From: JAZGGS01 sp963714405
GTDB lineage: Bacteria > Bacteroidota > Ignavibacteria > Ignavibacteriales > Ignavibacteriaceae
Length of the DNA stretch: 64,000 bases
Assembly: GCA_963714405.1 (NCBI GenBank)
Contig: CAVQOH010000005.1
Location: 1 to 64,000, forward strand
Direction of reading: 5' to 3'
How positions within the stretch are numbered: position 1 is the stretch's first letter; each line of letters opens with the position of its first letter. The notes below the pieces were generated by a model that saw only the letters and a list, made by a program, of their open reading frames with translations, had not been told where the DNA came from and did no database searches. Shown one piece after another: positions 29,517 through 38,726 of the stretch. Made by a program: the position numbers and the translations under genes.

Positions 29517-30083
29517 TTAAAATTCATATTTTTCAATTGTATTATACTCAGTATCATGACCCGTTTCTAAAGAATCCAGTTCATTGAAATTTTTACTATT
29601 AGATTCCGTTCCATCAGGATTGTACTGATACCACCATGCAACCCGTTTACCTTTATGAAAGCTGCCTTCCTCTTTTATCTCACCTGATTGATAATACCAG
29701 ACCCATCTACCCTCGGGCAAATCTTCAACAAAATATCCTTCAGATTCAAGTTCACCAGTTTCATAAAAATATTTCCACAATCCGGTATTAATATTCTGTT
29801 CAATCTTTCCATCAATTTCTAAATTTCCATTATCAAAGTATAATCTAAAATTTCCATGCTTAATACCATCAACAATTTCATATTCTATAATTTTATCCTG
29901 AACTCTTGTTCTTTCAATACCTGTAAACGGTGTGTTTTTACCACGCTGGTAAATAATATTATCCCTTATTTCTAAATCATTTTCAGTTAGTTCAAAATTA
30001 TCTCCGCATGAAATAAGAATAATCTGTAATAAACCAACGATAGCGATTAAATACATTTTACTGAATAAGTTTTTCGAAAGCAT
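29517..30083 (-). CDS. MORN-repeat lipoprotein
   Basis: A 188-residue predicted lipoprotein: signal peptide with lipobox LISC (Cys near residue 26). Four to five MORN_2-type repeats follow (IKHGNFRLYFDNGNLEIDG; NTGLWKYFYETGELESEG; PEGRWVWYYQSGEIKEEG; GKRVAWWYQYNPDGTES). Automated annotation often labels such proteins YwqK-type antitoxins, but nothing here indicates a toxin partner. It probably sits on the periplasmic or outer face of a membrane. Confidence 0.85.
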   Translation of the reverse strand: MLSKNLFSKMYLIAIVGLLQIILISCGDNFELTENDLEIRDNIIYQRGKNTPFTGIERTRVQDKIIEYEIVDGIKHGNFRLYFDNGNLEIDGKIEQNINTGLWKYFYETGELESEGYFVEDLPEGRWVWYYQSGEIKEEGSFHKGKRVAWWYQYNPDGTESNSKNFNELDSLETGHDTEYNTIEKYEF

Positions 30084-30146
30084 TATAATCCTAAGAATGA
30101 ATTGTAAAAATTAATATCCGGATGGATTGAAAAGTAATTAAGAATA

Positions 30147-30653
30147 TTATTTCTTTAGTATTTTTTGATAAGCTTCAAGAAGCTTTTGCTTAGTTTTCTC
30201 CAGCTCGATGGAAATAACTTTAACATCTGCAAGAACCGGCATAAAGTTAGTATCACCGCTCCATCTGGGAACAATGTGAAAATGAAGGTGCTCATCTATT
30301 CCTGCACCACCTACTCTACCAAGATTTGCTCCGACATTAAAGCCATGAGGTTGATAAATTTCTGATAGTGCTTTCTTGGCAATTATCAACTGCTTCATAA
30401 GTTCTGCGGTTTCTTTTTCATTAAGTTCAGTTAGTTCATCCATATGCCGGGTAGGTACAACCATAAGATGACCATTGTTGTATGGATAAAGGTTAAGCAT
30501 AGTTAGCATTATATCGTTTTTATAAATTATTAAGTTATCAAGATCTTCAACATTTTTTAATGCAGCATCACAGAAAATGCAAACATTCTCAATCTGTTCT
30601 TCTCTAAATGACTCAATATATTTTGATCGCCAGGGCGACCAGAGCTTATCCAT
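30147..30653 (-). CDS. HIT-family nucleotide hydrolase/phosphorylase
   Basis: A 168-residue HIT protein similar to the bacterial Ap4A phosphorylase-like branch. The catalytic histidine triad is HLHFHIVPRW preceded by a conserved glycine loop (GANLGRVGGAGIDEH). An N-terminal SPWRSKYIES and the CIFC motif, half of a zinc site, are present, as is YPYNNGHLMVVPTRH. It would cleave dinucleoside polyphosphates or AMP conjugates in the cytoplasm. It follows the EF-G-like gene on the same strand with a 33-base gap. Confidence 0.93.
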   Translation of the reverse strand: MDKLWSPWRSKYIESFREEQIENVCIFCDAALKNVEDLDNLIIYKNDIMLTMLNLYPYNNGHLMVVPTRHMDELTELNEKETAELMKQLIIAKKALSEIYQPHGFNVGANLGRVGGAGIDEHLHFHIVPRWSGDTNFMPVLADVKVISIELEKTKQKLLEAYQKILKK

Positions 30654-30686
30654 ATTTTTTTTGTTGCTGTGTATTAAACCGGGAAG

Positions 30687-32780
30687 TTAGTTCCCTTCCT
30701 CCCTGGATTTATTATATTCATCAATGACCTTTTGCTCAACTTCTTTCGGTACTTCTTCGTAATGATCAAATTTTCTGTAATGAACGCCTCTTCCTTGAGT
30801 TAAACTACGCAAATGAGAGGAATACTTATATAATTCTGCTAACGGAACAAGAGATTTAATTACCTGGAACTGTCCGTCAGAATCCATTCCTAAAATTTTA
30901 CCACGTTTGCTTGAAATATCTCCCATTACATCACCCATATAATCTTCAGGTACTTTGACTTCAACTTCGTAGATTGGTTCAAGCAAACAAGGCGATGCTG
31001 TTAAAAATCCCTTTTTAAAGCATTGTGAGGCAGCAATTTTGAAAGACATTTCATCGGAATCCACGTTATGAAAGGTACCATCAAACAAGGTCACTCTAAC
31101 ATCAACTACTTTATTTCCGGCAAGAACACCTTTTTCCATAGTTTCCAGTATTCCCTTTTCTACAGCAGGTATAAATCTACCCGGTACAACTCCACCCACA
31201 ATAGCATTAACAAATTCAAATCCTTTTCCTCTTGGCAGTGGTTCCATTTTAAAATGAACATGACCATACTGCCCTCTTCCACCAGATTGTTTTTTGTGTT
31301 TATATTCAACATCACCAACTTGTTTTTTCATCGTTTCGCGATAGGGTATTCTTGGTTCAACAAGATCAACCTCTACCCCATACCTTTCTTTTAACCGCTT
31401 CACAGCAAGAGCCAGCTGAGTTTCACCCTGCCCAGAAATAATTGTCTGTGCAATTTCCGGATCGTACTTAACATTAAATGAAGGATTCTCTTCGTGTAAA
31501 GTATGCAAGCCAGTAGCAATTTTATCTTCATCCCCTTTTGCTTTAGGAATGATTGCTCCTCTTATAACCGGTTCAGGAAATATTATTGGATTAACTATAA
31601 CCGGATAACTTTTTGAAGCAAGTGTGTTGTTAGTATGAGAATCTTTTAATTTTACAACAGCGCCTAGATCACCTGCAACTATTTGTGAAACATCCTTCCT
31701 TTGATGACCATTTAAAAAGGATAATTGGTTAAGCCGTTCGGATTTATTATTTGCCTCGTTTAAAAGGTCCATTCCGGCGCTAACCTTTCCAGAGTAGACT
31801 TTAAAAAGTGAAAGTTCTCCGACGTGTTGTTCAGAAATTGTTTTAAAAATGAACAAAACCGGATCCTTACCTTGATCAGGTTCAATTTTTATGGGTTCAT
31901 TTTTCCCAACCATGGTGGCTTCTACTCCATCGCCATCAGCCGGAGATGGAAAATAATCAGAGATAAAATTTAAAAAGTTATTAATTCCAACTGCTTTAGT
32001 CGAAGATGCAGCAAAAACTGGGACAAGACTCCTATTTTGCATTCCAATTTTTAATCCCGTTTTAATTTCGTCTTCAGTAAGTGTTCCTGCTTCAAAGTAT
32101 TTATTCATCAGTTCTTCAGAGTTTTCAGCAATCGATTCAATTAATTCTGTTCTTAAAGTTTCTGCTTCTGCTTTTATTTCATCCGGAATTTCAGTTTCAG
32201 TTACTTTTCTGCTGCCTGCATCTCCGTAGCTGTATGCTTTCATTTTTATTATATCAACTACTGTATCAAATTTTATTCCTTCAGCAATTGGAAAGGTAAT
32301 AACAGTTACACCAGGATTTATTCTATCTTTTGCTTGCTTTACTGTATCATTAAAAGTGGAGTGTTCATTATCAACTTTATTTATAATAATAGATAAGGGC
32401 AGATTATATTCAGAAATAAAATTGTTTGCTACTTCAGAACCAACTTCTACACCTTCTGCAGATTTTAAAACCAAAACAGCAGTATCGCATACTTTTAATG
32501 CACATTTTACATCACCTACAAAATCTGTATAACCAGGTGTATCTAAAATGTTAATTTTAGTACTATTCCAGACAAGGTGCATTAAAGAGGTTGAAATAGA
32601 AATTTGTTTTTCAATTTCGTTGGGAGTGTAATCGGAAACTGTATTGCCTTCAGTAATGTTTCCAATTCTGTTTGTTTCTTCAGCAGTATATAGTAAAATT
32701 TCAGATAGTGAAGTCTTACCACTACTGCCATGCCCAATTAGGGCAATATTCCTTATGGATTCAGTTCCGAATTCTTTCAA
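30687..32780 (-). CDS. fusA: Elongation factor G paralogue (EF-G2-like)
   Basis: A 697-residue translational GTPase with all EF-G domains. The P-loop is GHGSSGKTS (residues 16-24) instead of the canonical AHIDAGKTT of the main EF-G, G3 is DTPGYTDF and G4 is INKVD. Domain IV contains SGGRGQYGHVHFKMEPL and domain V ends HYRKFDHYEEVP. The altered P-loop and its place away from ribosomal protein genes mark it as the EF-G2-type paralogue, so I expect a separate canonical fusA elsewhere in the genome. The role is probably a specialised translocation or stress function. Confidence 0.92.
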   Translation of the reverse strand: MKEFGTESIRNIALIGHGSSGKTSLSEILLYTAEETNRIGNITEGNTVSDYTPNEIEKQISISTSLMHLVWNSTKINILDTPGYTDFVGDVKCALKVCDTAVLVLKSAEGVEVGSEVANNFISEYNLPLSIIINKVDNEHSTFNDTVKQAKDRINPGVTVITFPIAEGIKFDTVVDIIKMKAYSYGDAGSRKVTETEIPDEIKAEAETLRTELIESIAENSEELMNKYFEAGTLTEDEIKTGLKIGMQNRSLVPVFAASSTKAVGINNFLNFISDYFPSPADGDGVEATMVGKNEPIKIEPDQGKDPVLFIFKTISEQHVGELSLFKVYSGKVSAGMDLLNEANNKSERLNQLSFLNGHQRKDVSQIVAGDLGAVVKLKDSHTNNTLASKSYPVIVNPIIFPEPVIRGAIIPKAKGDEDKIATGLHTLHEENPSFNVKYDPEIAQTIISGQGETQLALAVKRLKERYGVEVDLVEPRIPYRETMKKQVGDVEYKHKKQSGGRGQYGHVHFKMEPLPRGKGFEFVNAIVGGVVPGRFIPAVEKGILETMEKGVLAGNKVVDVRVTLFDGTFHNVDSDEMSFKIAASQCFKKGFLTASPCLLEPIYEVEVKVPEDYMGDVMGDISSKRGKILGMDSDGQFQVIKSLVPLAELYKYSSHLRSLTQGRGVHYRKFDHYEEVPKEVEQKVIDEYNKSREEGN

Positions 32781-32818
32781 TTAGACTCTCCTGGTATTAT
32801 GTAGTAAAGATTTATTTT

Positions 32819-33205
32819 TTATGATTTTTTGAAGTAACTTAAGAATGTGTTTAACCCGTTTGCAATAGCCCTAAAATTTGTTACAAATGTCAGCAACGGG
32901 CCCTCAATTCCACCGCGAACTCTTTCTTCAAGAGTTAAAATAGTATCTACCCTCTCTTTAACACTTTGAACGATATTTTTAGAAATTTGAATTTGACCTC
33001 TGGCATTTTCTGCTATGCTCGAAATTTTTTCTGTAAGATCGGAAACATTAACCATTAAATTGCTGATCTCCGAAGAAATTTCATCAAGATTTTTCTGCAT
33101 AGAATTAAGTGAATTGGTAATTTTAGCCAAATAAAAAATTAGCGCTATACAGAGTGCTGAAGCTGAGAATAGCAGAATAACAGTAAAAATATTAGTGATA
33201 TCCAT
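32819..33205 (-). CDS. DUF948-like membrane protein
   Basis: A 128-residue protein with one N-terminal membrane helix (about 8-27) and then a long coiled-coil (NSMQKNLDEISSEISNLMVN continuing to VKERVDTILTLEERVR). This is the architecture of DUF948 proteins, which often neighbour YtxH genes as here (12-base gap). The role is unknown; the pair is usually linked to general stress in Firmicutes, which need not apply here. Confidence 0.75.
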   Translation of the reverse strand: MDITNIFTVILLFSASALCIALIFYLAKITNSLNSMQKNLDEISSEISNLMVNVSDLTEKISSIAENARGQIQISKNIVQSVKERVDTILTLEERVRGGIEGPLLTFVTNFRAIANGLNTFLSYFKKS

Positions 33206-33217
33206 TAAAAAATTTTG

Positions 33218-33637
33218 TTATTCTGTTTTTTTTGTTTCTTTGTAAGCATCAACGCCTGCTTTTATAGCAGTTTTTATTTGATCCCGTTTATGTTCAGCAG
33301 TTTCTTTACCGGTTTTTAAATACTCGCCGGATTTTACTTTAGCATTCTGAATTACTTTTTCAGCATCCATCATTAATTTTTCAGCTTTAATTTTTGCATC
33401 ATTTATAAGTTTTTCAGATTTCTTTTTACCATCATTGATTAAATTGATGGCTTTGTCTTTTGCTTCTGCAAGATATTGTTCAGCATCATCAAGGTAATCA
33501 TCCGATTTGCTTTTTATCTCTTGCCTAAGTTCTTTGCCGCTCTTTGGTGCATACAGAAGCGCAAGTATTGCACCCATAGCGCCGCCGGCTAAGAATCCAA
33601 ATATTAAACCTTTGCCAAAGTTATTATCGTGTGCCAT
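33218..33637 (-). CDS. YtxH domain protein
   Basis: A 139-residue YtxH-type protein. It opens with a glycine-rich membrane segment (GLIFGFLAGGAMGAILALL) and the family signature YAPKSGKELRQEI. A lysine/alanine-rich amphipathic helix with 11-residue-like periodicity follows (SEKLINDAKIKAEKLMMDAE). It is the first of a two-gene unit with the DUF948 gene. Confidence 0.88.
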   Translation of the reverse strand: MAHDNNFGKGLIFGFLAGGAMGAILALLYAPKSGKELRQEIKSKSDDYLDDAEQYLAEAKDKAINLINDGKKKSEKLINDAKIKAEKLMMDAEKVIQNAKVKSGEYLKTGKETAEHKRDQIKTAIKAGVDAYKETKKTE

Positions 33638-33705
33638 AATTCTTTCCTTTCTAACAAAATTTTAGGATGTTAAATATAATAATAGAGGTCTTGAAATTCA
33701 AGAAT

Positions 33706-33723
33706 ACGGCTTATAAAAGCCGT
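33706..33723 (-). terminator. Weak hairpin after the flippase-like gene
   Basis: ACGGCTT-ATAA-AAGCCGT forms a perfect 7-bp stem with a 4-base loop 46 bases past the end of the flippase-like gene (read on the minus strand). The U-tract is poor (TATTCTT), so termination is likely only partial. Confidence 0.4.
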
Positions 33724-33768
33724 TTTCCTGTACACTTTTAAAAGGTTAAATAAAGACTCTTTTACGTT

Positions 33769-34722
33769 CTAATCAGTGTCTATTGTTAACTTTCCATATC
33801 TTTTTTGATAAATAGCCACGCTAATTATTCCAACAAGAACTGCAAACCACAGTGTAACAACCCTAACAATAAACGTTGTGGCAACGGCCACATTTTTAGA
33901 AATATTTTTTTGAATGAGCATGAAGGTAAGTGAACCTTCTGTAACCCCTAACCCGCCAGGAAGCATAGAAATTGCCCCTACTATTGTTGCAAAACTGTAG
34001 CTAAACGATGACCACATCAATCCGAAATCAATGTGAAAATTTAGCAAAATAAAATAGTAACCCAAACATTCAAATCCCCAAGAAATTAAACTTACAAATG
34101 TCATCAGTAAAAGTGGTTTAATTTTTAACAACTTGTAAGAACTTTCATAGGCGGTATGAATGTTATGTATATATTTTTTTAAGAATGATATTTTATCAAA
34201 AAAATTTATAATTGGAATAGCAAAATGCCTGTTGCTTACAATAACAATCAGGACTAAGAAAAATACTGCAACGCCAAATGTAATTTCCCCTCCGTAATCA
34301 AAAATAAACGCACCCGCAATAGCAATTAACAGTAATGATACAAAATCTGTAATACGTTCGGCAAAAATTATTGGAGCAGTTTTACTTATCGGCTCGTTAG
34401 CAACTTCTTTAACCAGGTAAGATTTCAATAGTTCTCCTACTTTGCCAGGTGTTACACTCATGATAAGACCAGACATGAAGATCGAAAGAGAATCATTTTT
34501 TTTTAATTTTATATTTACAATGGTGAGATAATAATCCCATTTAAGAAAACGAGTAAAATAATTTAGCAGAGATAAGAGAAGAAGAAGAGGCAGAAGTAAC
34601 CAGTTGAAACTGCTGAAAGCATCAATAACATTTTGGTAATCAGCATAAATTGTAAAGGCGAGATAAATAAATCCACCAATTACAATTGAAGTTAAAACTT
34701 TTTTCTTTATTTTTTTTAGCAA
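33769..34722 (-). CDS. LPG_synthase_TM (UPF0104)-family membrane protein
   Basis: A 317-residue membrane protein with about eight helices, related to the transmembrane domain of lysylphosphatidylglycerol synthases (AglD/MprF-like flippase domain). Motifs include NYFTRFLKWDYYL, SVTPGKVGELLKSYLVK and MLPGGLGVTEGSLTFML, all characteristic. There is no C-terminal synthase domain, so a lipid flippase-like role is inferred. It starts 1 base after the maf stop. Confidence 0.9.
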   Translation of the reverse strand: MLKKIKKKVLTSIVIGGFIYLAFTIYADYQNVIDAFSSFNWLLLPLLLLLSLLNYFTRFLKWDYYLTIVNIKLKKNDSLSIFMSGLIMSVTPGKVGELLKSYLVKEVANEPISKTAPIIFAERITDFVSLLLIAIAGAFIFDYGGEITFGVAVFFLVLIVIVSNRHFAIPIINFFDKISFLKKYIHNIHTAYESSYKLLKIKPLLLMTFVSLISWGFECLGYYFILLNFHIDFGLMWSSFSYSFATIVGAISMLPGGLGVTEGSLTFMLIQKNISKNVAVATTFIVRVVTLWFAVLVGIISVAIYQKRYGKLTIDTD

Positions 34723-34723
34723 G

Positions 34724-35302
34724 CTACAATATTTTTAATATAACCTGGTATAGTTTAGTTAATGGTAAACCTACTACATTATAATAGCATCCATTAATTT
34801 TTTCTACAAACACCGCTCCAAAATCATCCTGTATTCCGTAAGCACCTGCTTTATCCATAGGACTTCCACCGTTAACATAGTTTTTAATTTCATTTTCACT
34901 CAACTGCCTAAATTTCACTTCAGTTTTTTCAAATTCGGTTATTTCTTTTTGTGTTATTGAGTTAAATACAGAGAAACCTGTATATACGATATGTGTTTTA
35001 CCGCTTAGCATTTTTAAATACTTAACTGCTTCGTTCGTATTTTTTGGTTTACCAATAACTTGTTTACCCAAAACTACTATTGTATCAGCGGTAATTATTA
35101 TTCCATCATTTGCTCTTATTTTTGCCTTATCCAATTTTTCTTTTGTAAGGCGTTTTACACATTCTACAGGATGTTCTCCATCAATTATTTCTTCATTTAA
35201 TTCTACGGAGAATGACTTAAAGTTTATACCTAACTGTCTTAATAATTTTCTTCTTCTTGGAGATTTTGATGCAAGATAGAATGGTAAAGGAGTCTTAATC
35301 AT
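34724..35302 (-). CDS. maf: Maf-family nucleotide pyrophosphatase
   Basis: A 192-residue Maf/YhdE-type protein that hydrolyses dTTP/UTP or modified nucleotides to the monophosphate. It opens FYLASKSPRRRKLLRQLGI with the conserved S-x-R-R-x-x-L-L, and has ITADTIVVLGKQVIGKP and GKTHIVYTGF. C-terminally, DKAGAYGIQDDFGAVFVEKI is complete. It overlaps the SpoIID gene by 8 bases and is followed after 1 base by the flippase-like gene. Confidence 0.94.
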   Translation of the reverse strand: MIKTPLPFYLASKSPRRRKLLRQLGINFKSFSVELNEEIIDGEHPVECVKRLTKEKLDKAKIRANDGIIITADTIVVLGKQVIGKPKNTNEAVKYLKMLSGKTHIVYTGFSVFNSITQKEITEFEKTEVKFRQLSENEIKNYVNGGSPMDKAGAYGIQDDFGAVFVEKINGCYYNVVGLPLTKLYQVILKIL

Positions 35303-36590
35303 CCATACTTCCTACTGTTGTCCCGGGAAAATAATGCTGAAGAATATCCTGGTAACTCCAGCCCGTTTTTGAAAGATAAATTGCACCCCATTGGCACAAT
35401 CCAACTCCGTGCCCGTACCCATTGCCATGAAGTACTATCCTATCCTCACTCAATTTGATATGAAAAGAGTTACTCCATAAACCTGATTTTCCATTACCTG
35501 TACGAAGTACATCTCTAATATCATTACCAAAAATTTTTACACTGATTTCTTCACCATCTTCATCTTCCAAAATAATTTCCAATTCATTTACCCTCCCACA
35601 ATTAAAACGGCTGTTTACATCTATTTCTAAAAAATTATACTTGGAAGATTTAATTAGTGCTGCATCTACTAATCTATCAACAACATCTTCAAATGAGTAT
35701 GACTCTTCCCATTCAAATTTTGATGATATTTTACAATAGGGTTCATTGCCGTCTTTTATACCTAATAAGTAGGGATATTCTTCATTTGTAAAAACATCCT
35801 GCACAGCAGCCGTATGTCCGCCGCATGTTGATGAATAGAAAACTAATGCTGGATTATGATCATATTCAAGCAAGATTCCTTTTGTTTCTTCAACTGCACG
35901 ATCTGATAATGGAGATTCTGCATCTATTCCACCATACATTTGATCTCTTGTATCATCAAAAATATCGTATAGTGATTTTCCTTCCAGCATTCTTAAAACC
36001 GCATAAGTTCTTGCACAAATTGCCAGAGCTTTTAATGCTTCAAGATTTTCTGTCCCAACGCCTAAAGGCATCTCTTTTGAAATAACACCATTAAGGTAAT
36101 CTTCAAGATCAATATAATTAACAATATTTATTGAATTATCAGAAACCGTTAGTTGAATTGAACCGTTATAAGATTTATCATTAAAACTAATGTAGCTGTC
36201 CTTGACTGATTTTAGGAAAAATTTATAGGCTTTGAATTCCTTACCATCGATCCGTAAAATTATTTTATCAATTGCAGTATAGGATTCAATAGTATGCCCG
36301 GGATTTACAAATGCAAGTTTTTTTTCATCATCATACAGGTAAACAGCAGATTGAAGAGTTAAATATGTCGATGCTTCTCTTTCATCAAGCAGAACTCTGA
36401 TTGAGCTCGTTTGCCTATTTAAATTGGTAGGTGTTTCATTACTTTTCGTGTACCTTGTCGAGCTGGAACAACTGCTTATCAGGATTGCAAACAACACAAT
36501 TAATGGAAGTATGAATAATCCTGAAGTTTTTGAAATTGAAATAGAGTTAGATTGTTTAAAATGAGTTGTTTGAAGTGAAAACAATTTCAC
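35295..36590 (-). CDS. SpoIID/LytB-domain lipoprotein
   Basis: A 431-residue predicted lipoprotein (lipobox LISSC near residue 41) with the SpoIID/LytB domain. The N-terminal part carries ISKEMPLG and ALKALAICARTYAVLRM; the C-terminus has the hallmark HGNGYGHGVGLCQWGA. SpoIID proteins are peptidoglycan lytic transglycosylases acting on denuded glycan. In Gram-negatives such as this they occur outside sporulation. It overlaps neighbours on both sides (4 and 8 bases). Confidence 0.88.
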   Translation of the reverse strand: MKLFSLQTTHFKQSNSISISKTSGLFILPLIVLFAILISSCSSSTRYTKSNETPTNLNRQTSSIRVLLDEREASTYLTLQSAVYLYDDEKKLAFVNPGHTIESYTAIDKIILRIDGKEFKAYKFFLKSVKDSYISFNDKSYNGSIQLTVSDNSINIVNYIDLEDYLNGVISKEMPLGVGTENLEALKALAICARTYAVLRMLEGKSLYDIFDDTRDQMYGGIDAESPLSDRAVEETKGILLEYDHNPALVFYSSTCGGHTAAVQDVFTNEEYPYLLGIKDGNEPYCKISSKFEWEESYSFEDVVDRLVDAALIKSSKYNFLEIDVNSRFNCGRVNELEIILEDEDGEEISVKIFGNDIRDVLRTGNGKSGLWSNSFHIKLSEDRIVLHGNGYGHGVGLCQWGAIYLSKTGWSYQDILQHYFPGTTVGSMDD

Positions 36591-36988
36591 CTGAACATTG
36601 CCTTAATGCTGCCCCATGTACGCTTTACACCTGAAACATTATGTGTTACAGTTATTTCTGCAGAATATGAAACTTGCCCGCCTACATCAACTATCTTTAA
36701 GCGATAAATAAATATCATATCATTATTAAGCTTGTAAGCAGACTTATCAAGGTAGCTATAAAATGAGTTGCTTCCTTTTGGTTGAATTGTAATAATTTCA
36801 GCAAAGGAGCTTTGCGGGGTCTTTCTTTCAACGGCAAAATTTTGAAGATTGGATTCATCGCCGGTTTTCCATTCAATTCTTATGTCTTCTCCTTCACTTC
36901 GGCCCTGGAAATATTCCAGAAATGCACCCGCATATAAAGCAGTTACAACAAAGAAAATCAACAAAATCTTTGCAAAAACAAATTTCAT
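36587..36988 (-). CDS. Exported protein with fibronectin III-like fold
   Basis: About 133 residues from the ATG at 36988, chosen because it begins directly at a signal peptide (MKFVFAKILLIFFVVTALYA); a longer frame from 37039 adds 17 residues. The mature part (RIEWKTGDESNLQNFAVERK ... YRLKIVDVGGQVSYSAEITV) matches the beta-sandwich that usually precedes T9SS sorting domains, but no sorting domain follows. The stop overlaps the SpoIID start. The role is unknown. Confidence 0.65.
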   Translation of the reverse strand: MKFVFAKILLIFFVVTALYAGAFLEYFQGRSEGEDIRIEWKTGDESNLQNFAVERKTPQSSFAEIITIQPKGSNSFYSYLDKSAYKLNNDMIFIYRLKIVDVGGQVSYSAEITVTHNVSGVKRTWGSIKAMFR

Positions 36989-37084
36989 ACTCAAAATATA
37001 TCTGGATAGAAACTTAATGTCAATACTTTTCGGTAACATTATTCAATTCTTAAATTATACCGGAATTTTTTACATGATGAAAAA

Positions 37085-38446
37085 TTAGCTTTTATCAACG
37101 GGTATTTTAGTATACCAATCACTTGAATTATATTTAACAAATATCATTAAAGAGTAACTTAAAATATAAACCGGCAATGCCAACCACGCATAGGCCAAGC
37201 CTAATTGTAAATAAACCCCCAAAAAATATGCCAATGGCACAAAAACGAACAAATTGCTGAATATTTCCGATTTCATCACAAAAACTGTCCTCCCTGCTGC
37301 CTGCAATCCATTAGCTAAAACTACACCAATGCCGTAAAATATCTGGGCAAAACCAGCAATTCTTAACGATGTTTTAGCTGTTTCAATAATTGATTGATCG
37401 TTAGTAATCAATAGCAACACATATTGAGGAATAGCCATAAAGATGATTCCTAATATAATTGTGTAAATCGTTGCAACTTTTGCAGTTTCAAATCCATATA
37501 TTTTTGCAAGATTGAATTTTCCTGCACCAAGGTTAATACCAACTAAGGTCTGAACAGCAATTCCAAAACCAAAACAGGGTAGAAAAGATATAAACAAAGT
37601 GCTTATTATTGCTTGAGTTGCAGCTTGTTCTTTTGTGCCAATAATTCCAATAATCGAAATGAAGCTTAGAAAACCAATCAGTATAAAAACATTTTGGAAT
37701 GATACCGGGATTGAGATTTTAAATATTCCCGAAATAATATTTTTATCAAAGCGCAGGTTCTTAAAATTCTTAAATTTATTTCGGTACGCAGGTAGTAAAA
37801 TAATCGATGTGTAAAAAAACAGATCAAATAAAGTTGCAAGAGTTGAACCGAGTCCTGCACCTGCAAGCCCCATTCTTGGTAATCCGAATGTACCGTAAAT
37901 AAACATATAATTAAAAATTACATTAAGCAGGTTTGTAATTGCACCTGAAAACATAAAAATTTTAGTTTTATTTATTCCAAAGAAAAATCCTCTATAAGAA
38001 ACAGATACTAGAAAGAAAGGAATACCAAAAAACCTATAGAAGATGTAATCTTTTGCATATTCACCTACCACATGATCTGTAGCAAAAAGATGTGCAATAG
38101 GTCCTGCAAATACAATTCCAAGTGTAGCAACAACCAGTCCAATTAATAACGCAAGTACAACTGAATTATTAAGCGTTATGCCGCAGGAAACATAATCACC
38201 TTCACCAAATTTTCTGGCAACTATAACATGAATACCGGTTGCCAGACTTGAAAAAAAACTAATAAGCGCCCATGTTGCCAGAACACCAATTCCCATAGCA
38301 GCAAGAGCATAAGTGGCCTCTTCAAGCCGTCCAACCATTGCTGAATCAACCAGTGAAACAACCATTTGAGTAGAAAGACCCGCAATTGCAGGTAATGCAA
38401 CTCTAAGTACTTTTTTATAATGATTGTTTACGAGTAATAAATTCAT
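37085..38446 (-). CDS. MATE-family efflux transporter
   Basis: A 453-residue inner-membrane protein with twelve predicted helices and the two-fold MATE layout. Conserved stretches include LPAIAGLSTQMVVSLVDSAM at the N-terminus, a G-RGFFFG-type motif (VSYRGFFFGINKTKIF) and IAVQTLVGINLGAG in the second half. It would export drugs or organic cations by Na+ or H+ antiport. It is the promoter-proximal gene of the run down to 33769, starting 79 bases past tRNA-Ala. Confidence 0.93.
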   Translation of the reverse strand: MNLLLVNNHYKKVLRVALPAIAGLSTQMVVSLVDSAMVGRLEEATYALAAMGIGVLATWALISFFSSLATGIHVIVARKFGEGDYVSCGITLNNSVVLALLIGLVVATLGIVFAGPIAHLFATDHVVGEYAKDYIFYRFFGIPFFLVSVSYRGFFFGINKTKIFMFSGAITNLLNVIFNYMFIYGTFGLPRMGLAGAGLGSTLATLFDLFFYTSIILLPAYRNKFKNFKNLRFDKNIISGIFKISIPVSFQNVFILIGFLSFISIIGIIGTKEQAATQAIISTLFISFLPCFGFGIAVQTLVGINLGAGKFNLAKIYGFETAKVATIYTIILGIIFMAIPQYVLLLITNDQSIIETAKTSLRIAGFAQIFYGIGVVLANGLQAAGRTVFVMKSEIFSNLFVFVPLAYFLGVYLQLGLAYAWLALPVYILSYSLMIFVKYNSSDWYTKIPVDKS

Positions 38447-38476
38447 CAGTTACAAAAGGTTAAAAATGATAACATC

Positions 38477-38513
38477 AAAAAAAAAGCGTTGAAATTTGAA
38501 TTAAGTTCAACGC
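38477..38513 (-). terminator. Terminator of tRNA-Ala
   Basis: On the minus strand GCGTTGAA-12 bases-TTCAACGC is followed by nine T residues, 11 bases past the tRNA 3' end. It separates tRNA-Ala from the MATE gene, which then needs its own promoter in the short space up to 38446. Confidence 0.88.
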
Positions 38514-38524
38514 CGGAATAAAAG

Positions 38525-38597
38525 TGGAGCTAACCGGGTTCGAACCGGTGACCTTCTGACTGCCAGTCAGACGCTCTCCCAACTGAGCTATAGCCCC
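38525..38597 (-). tRNA. tRNA-Ala, anticodon GGC
   Basis: A complete 73-base cloverleaf on the minus strand. The acceptor GGGGCTA pairs with TAGCTCC, including the G3:U70 pair that defines alanine identity. The anticodon stem-loop is TCTGA-CTGGCAG-TCAGA (GGC) and the T arm holds GGTTCGAACCC. Discriminator A; CCA is not encoded. A strong terminator follows. Confidence 0.97.
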
Positions 38598-38726
38598 TTT
38601 GATTAATTTAACAAAGCAAAGCTAATTATCTTTTGTTCATTTGTCAATTTATCAATTATGATTCAGGATAGGATTAAATACATTGATTTATTTAAGTTGT
38701 TAATTTAGTTTTACATCCAATTGATA

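Noticed and set aside
29517..30083. YwqK-type antitoxin of a toxin-antitoxin system
   Set aside because: The protein is a lipoprotein with MORN_2 repeats and no toxin gene is adjacent; the antitoxin label is an annotation habit, not something visible here.
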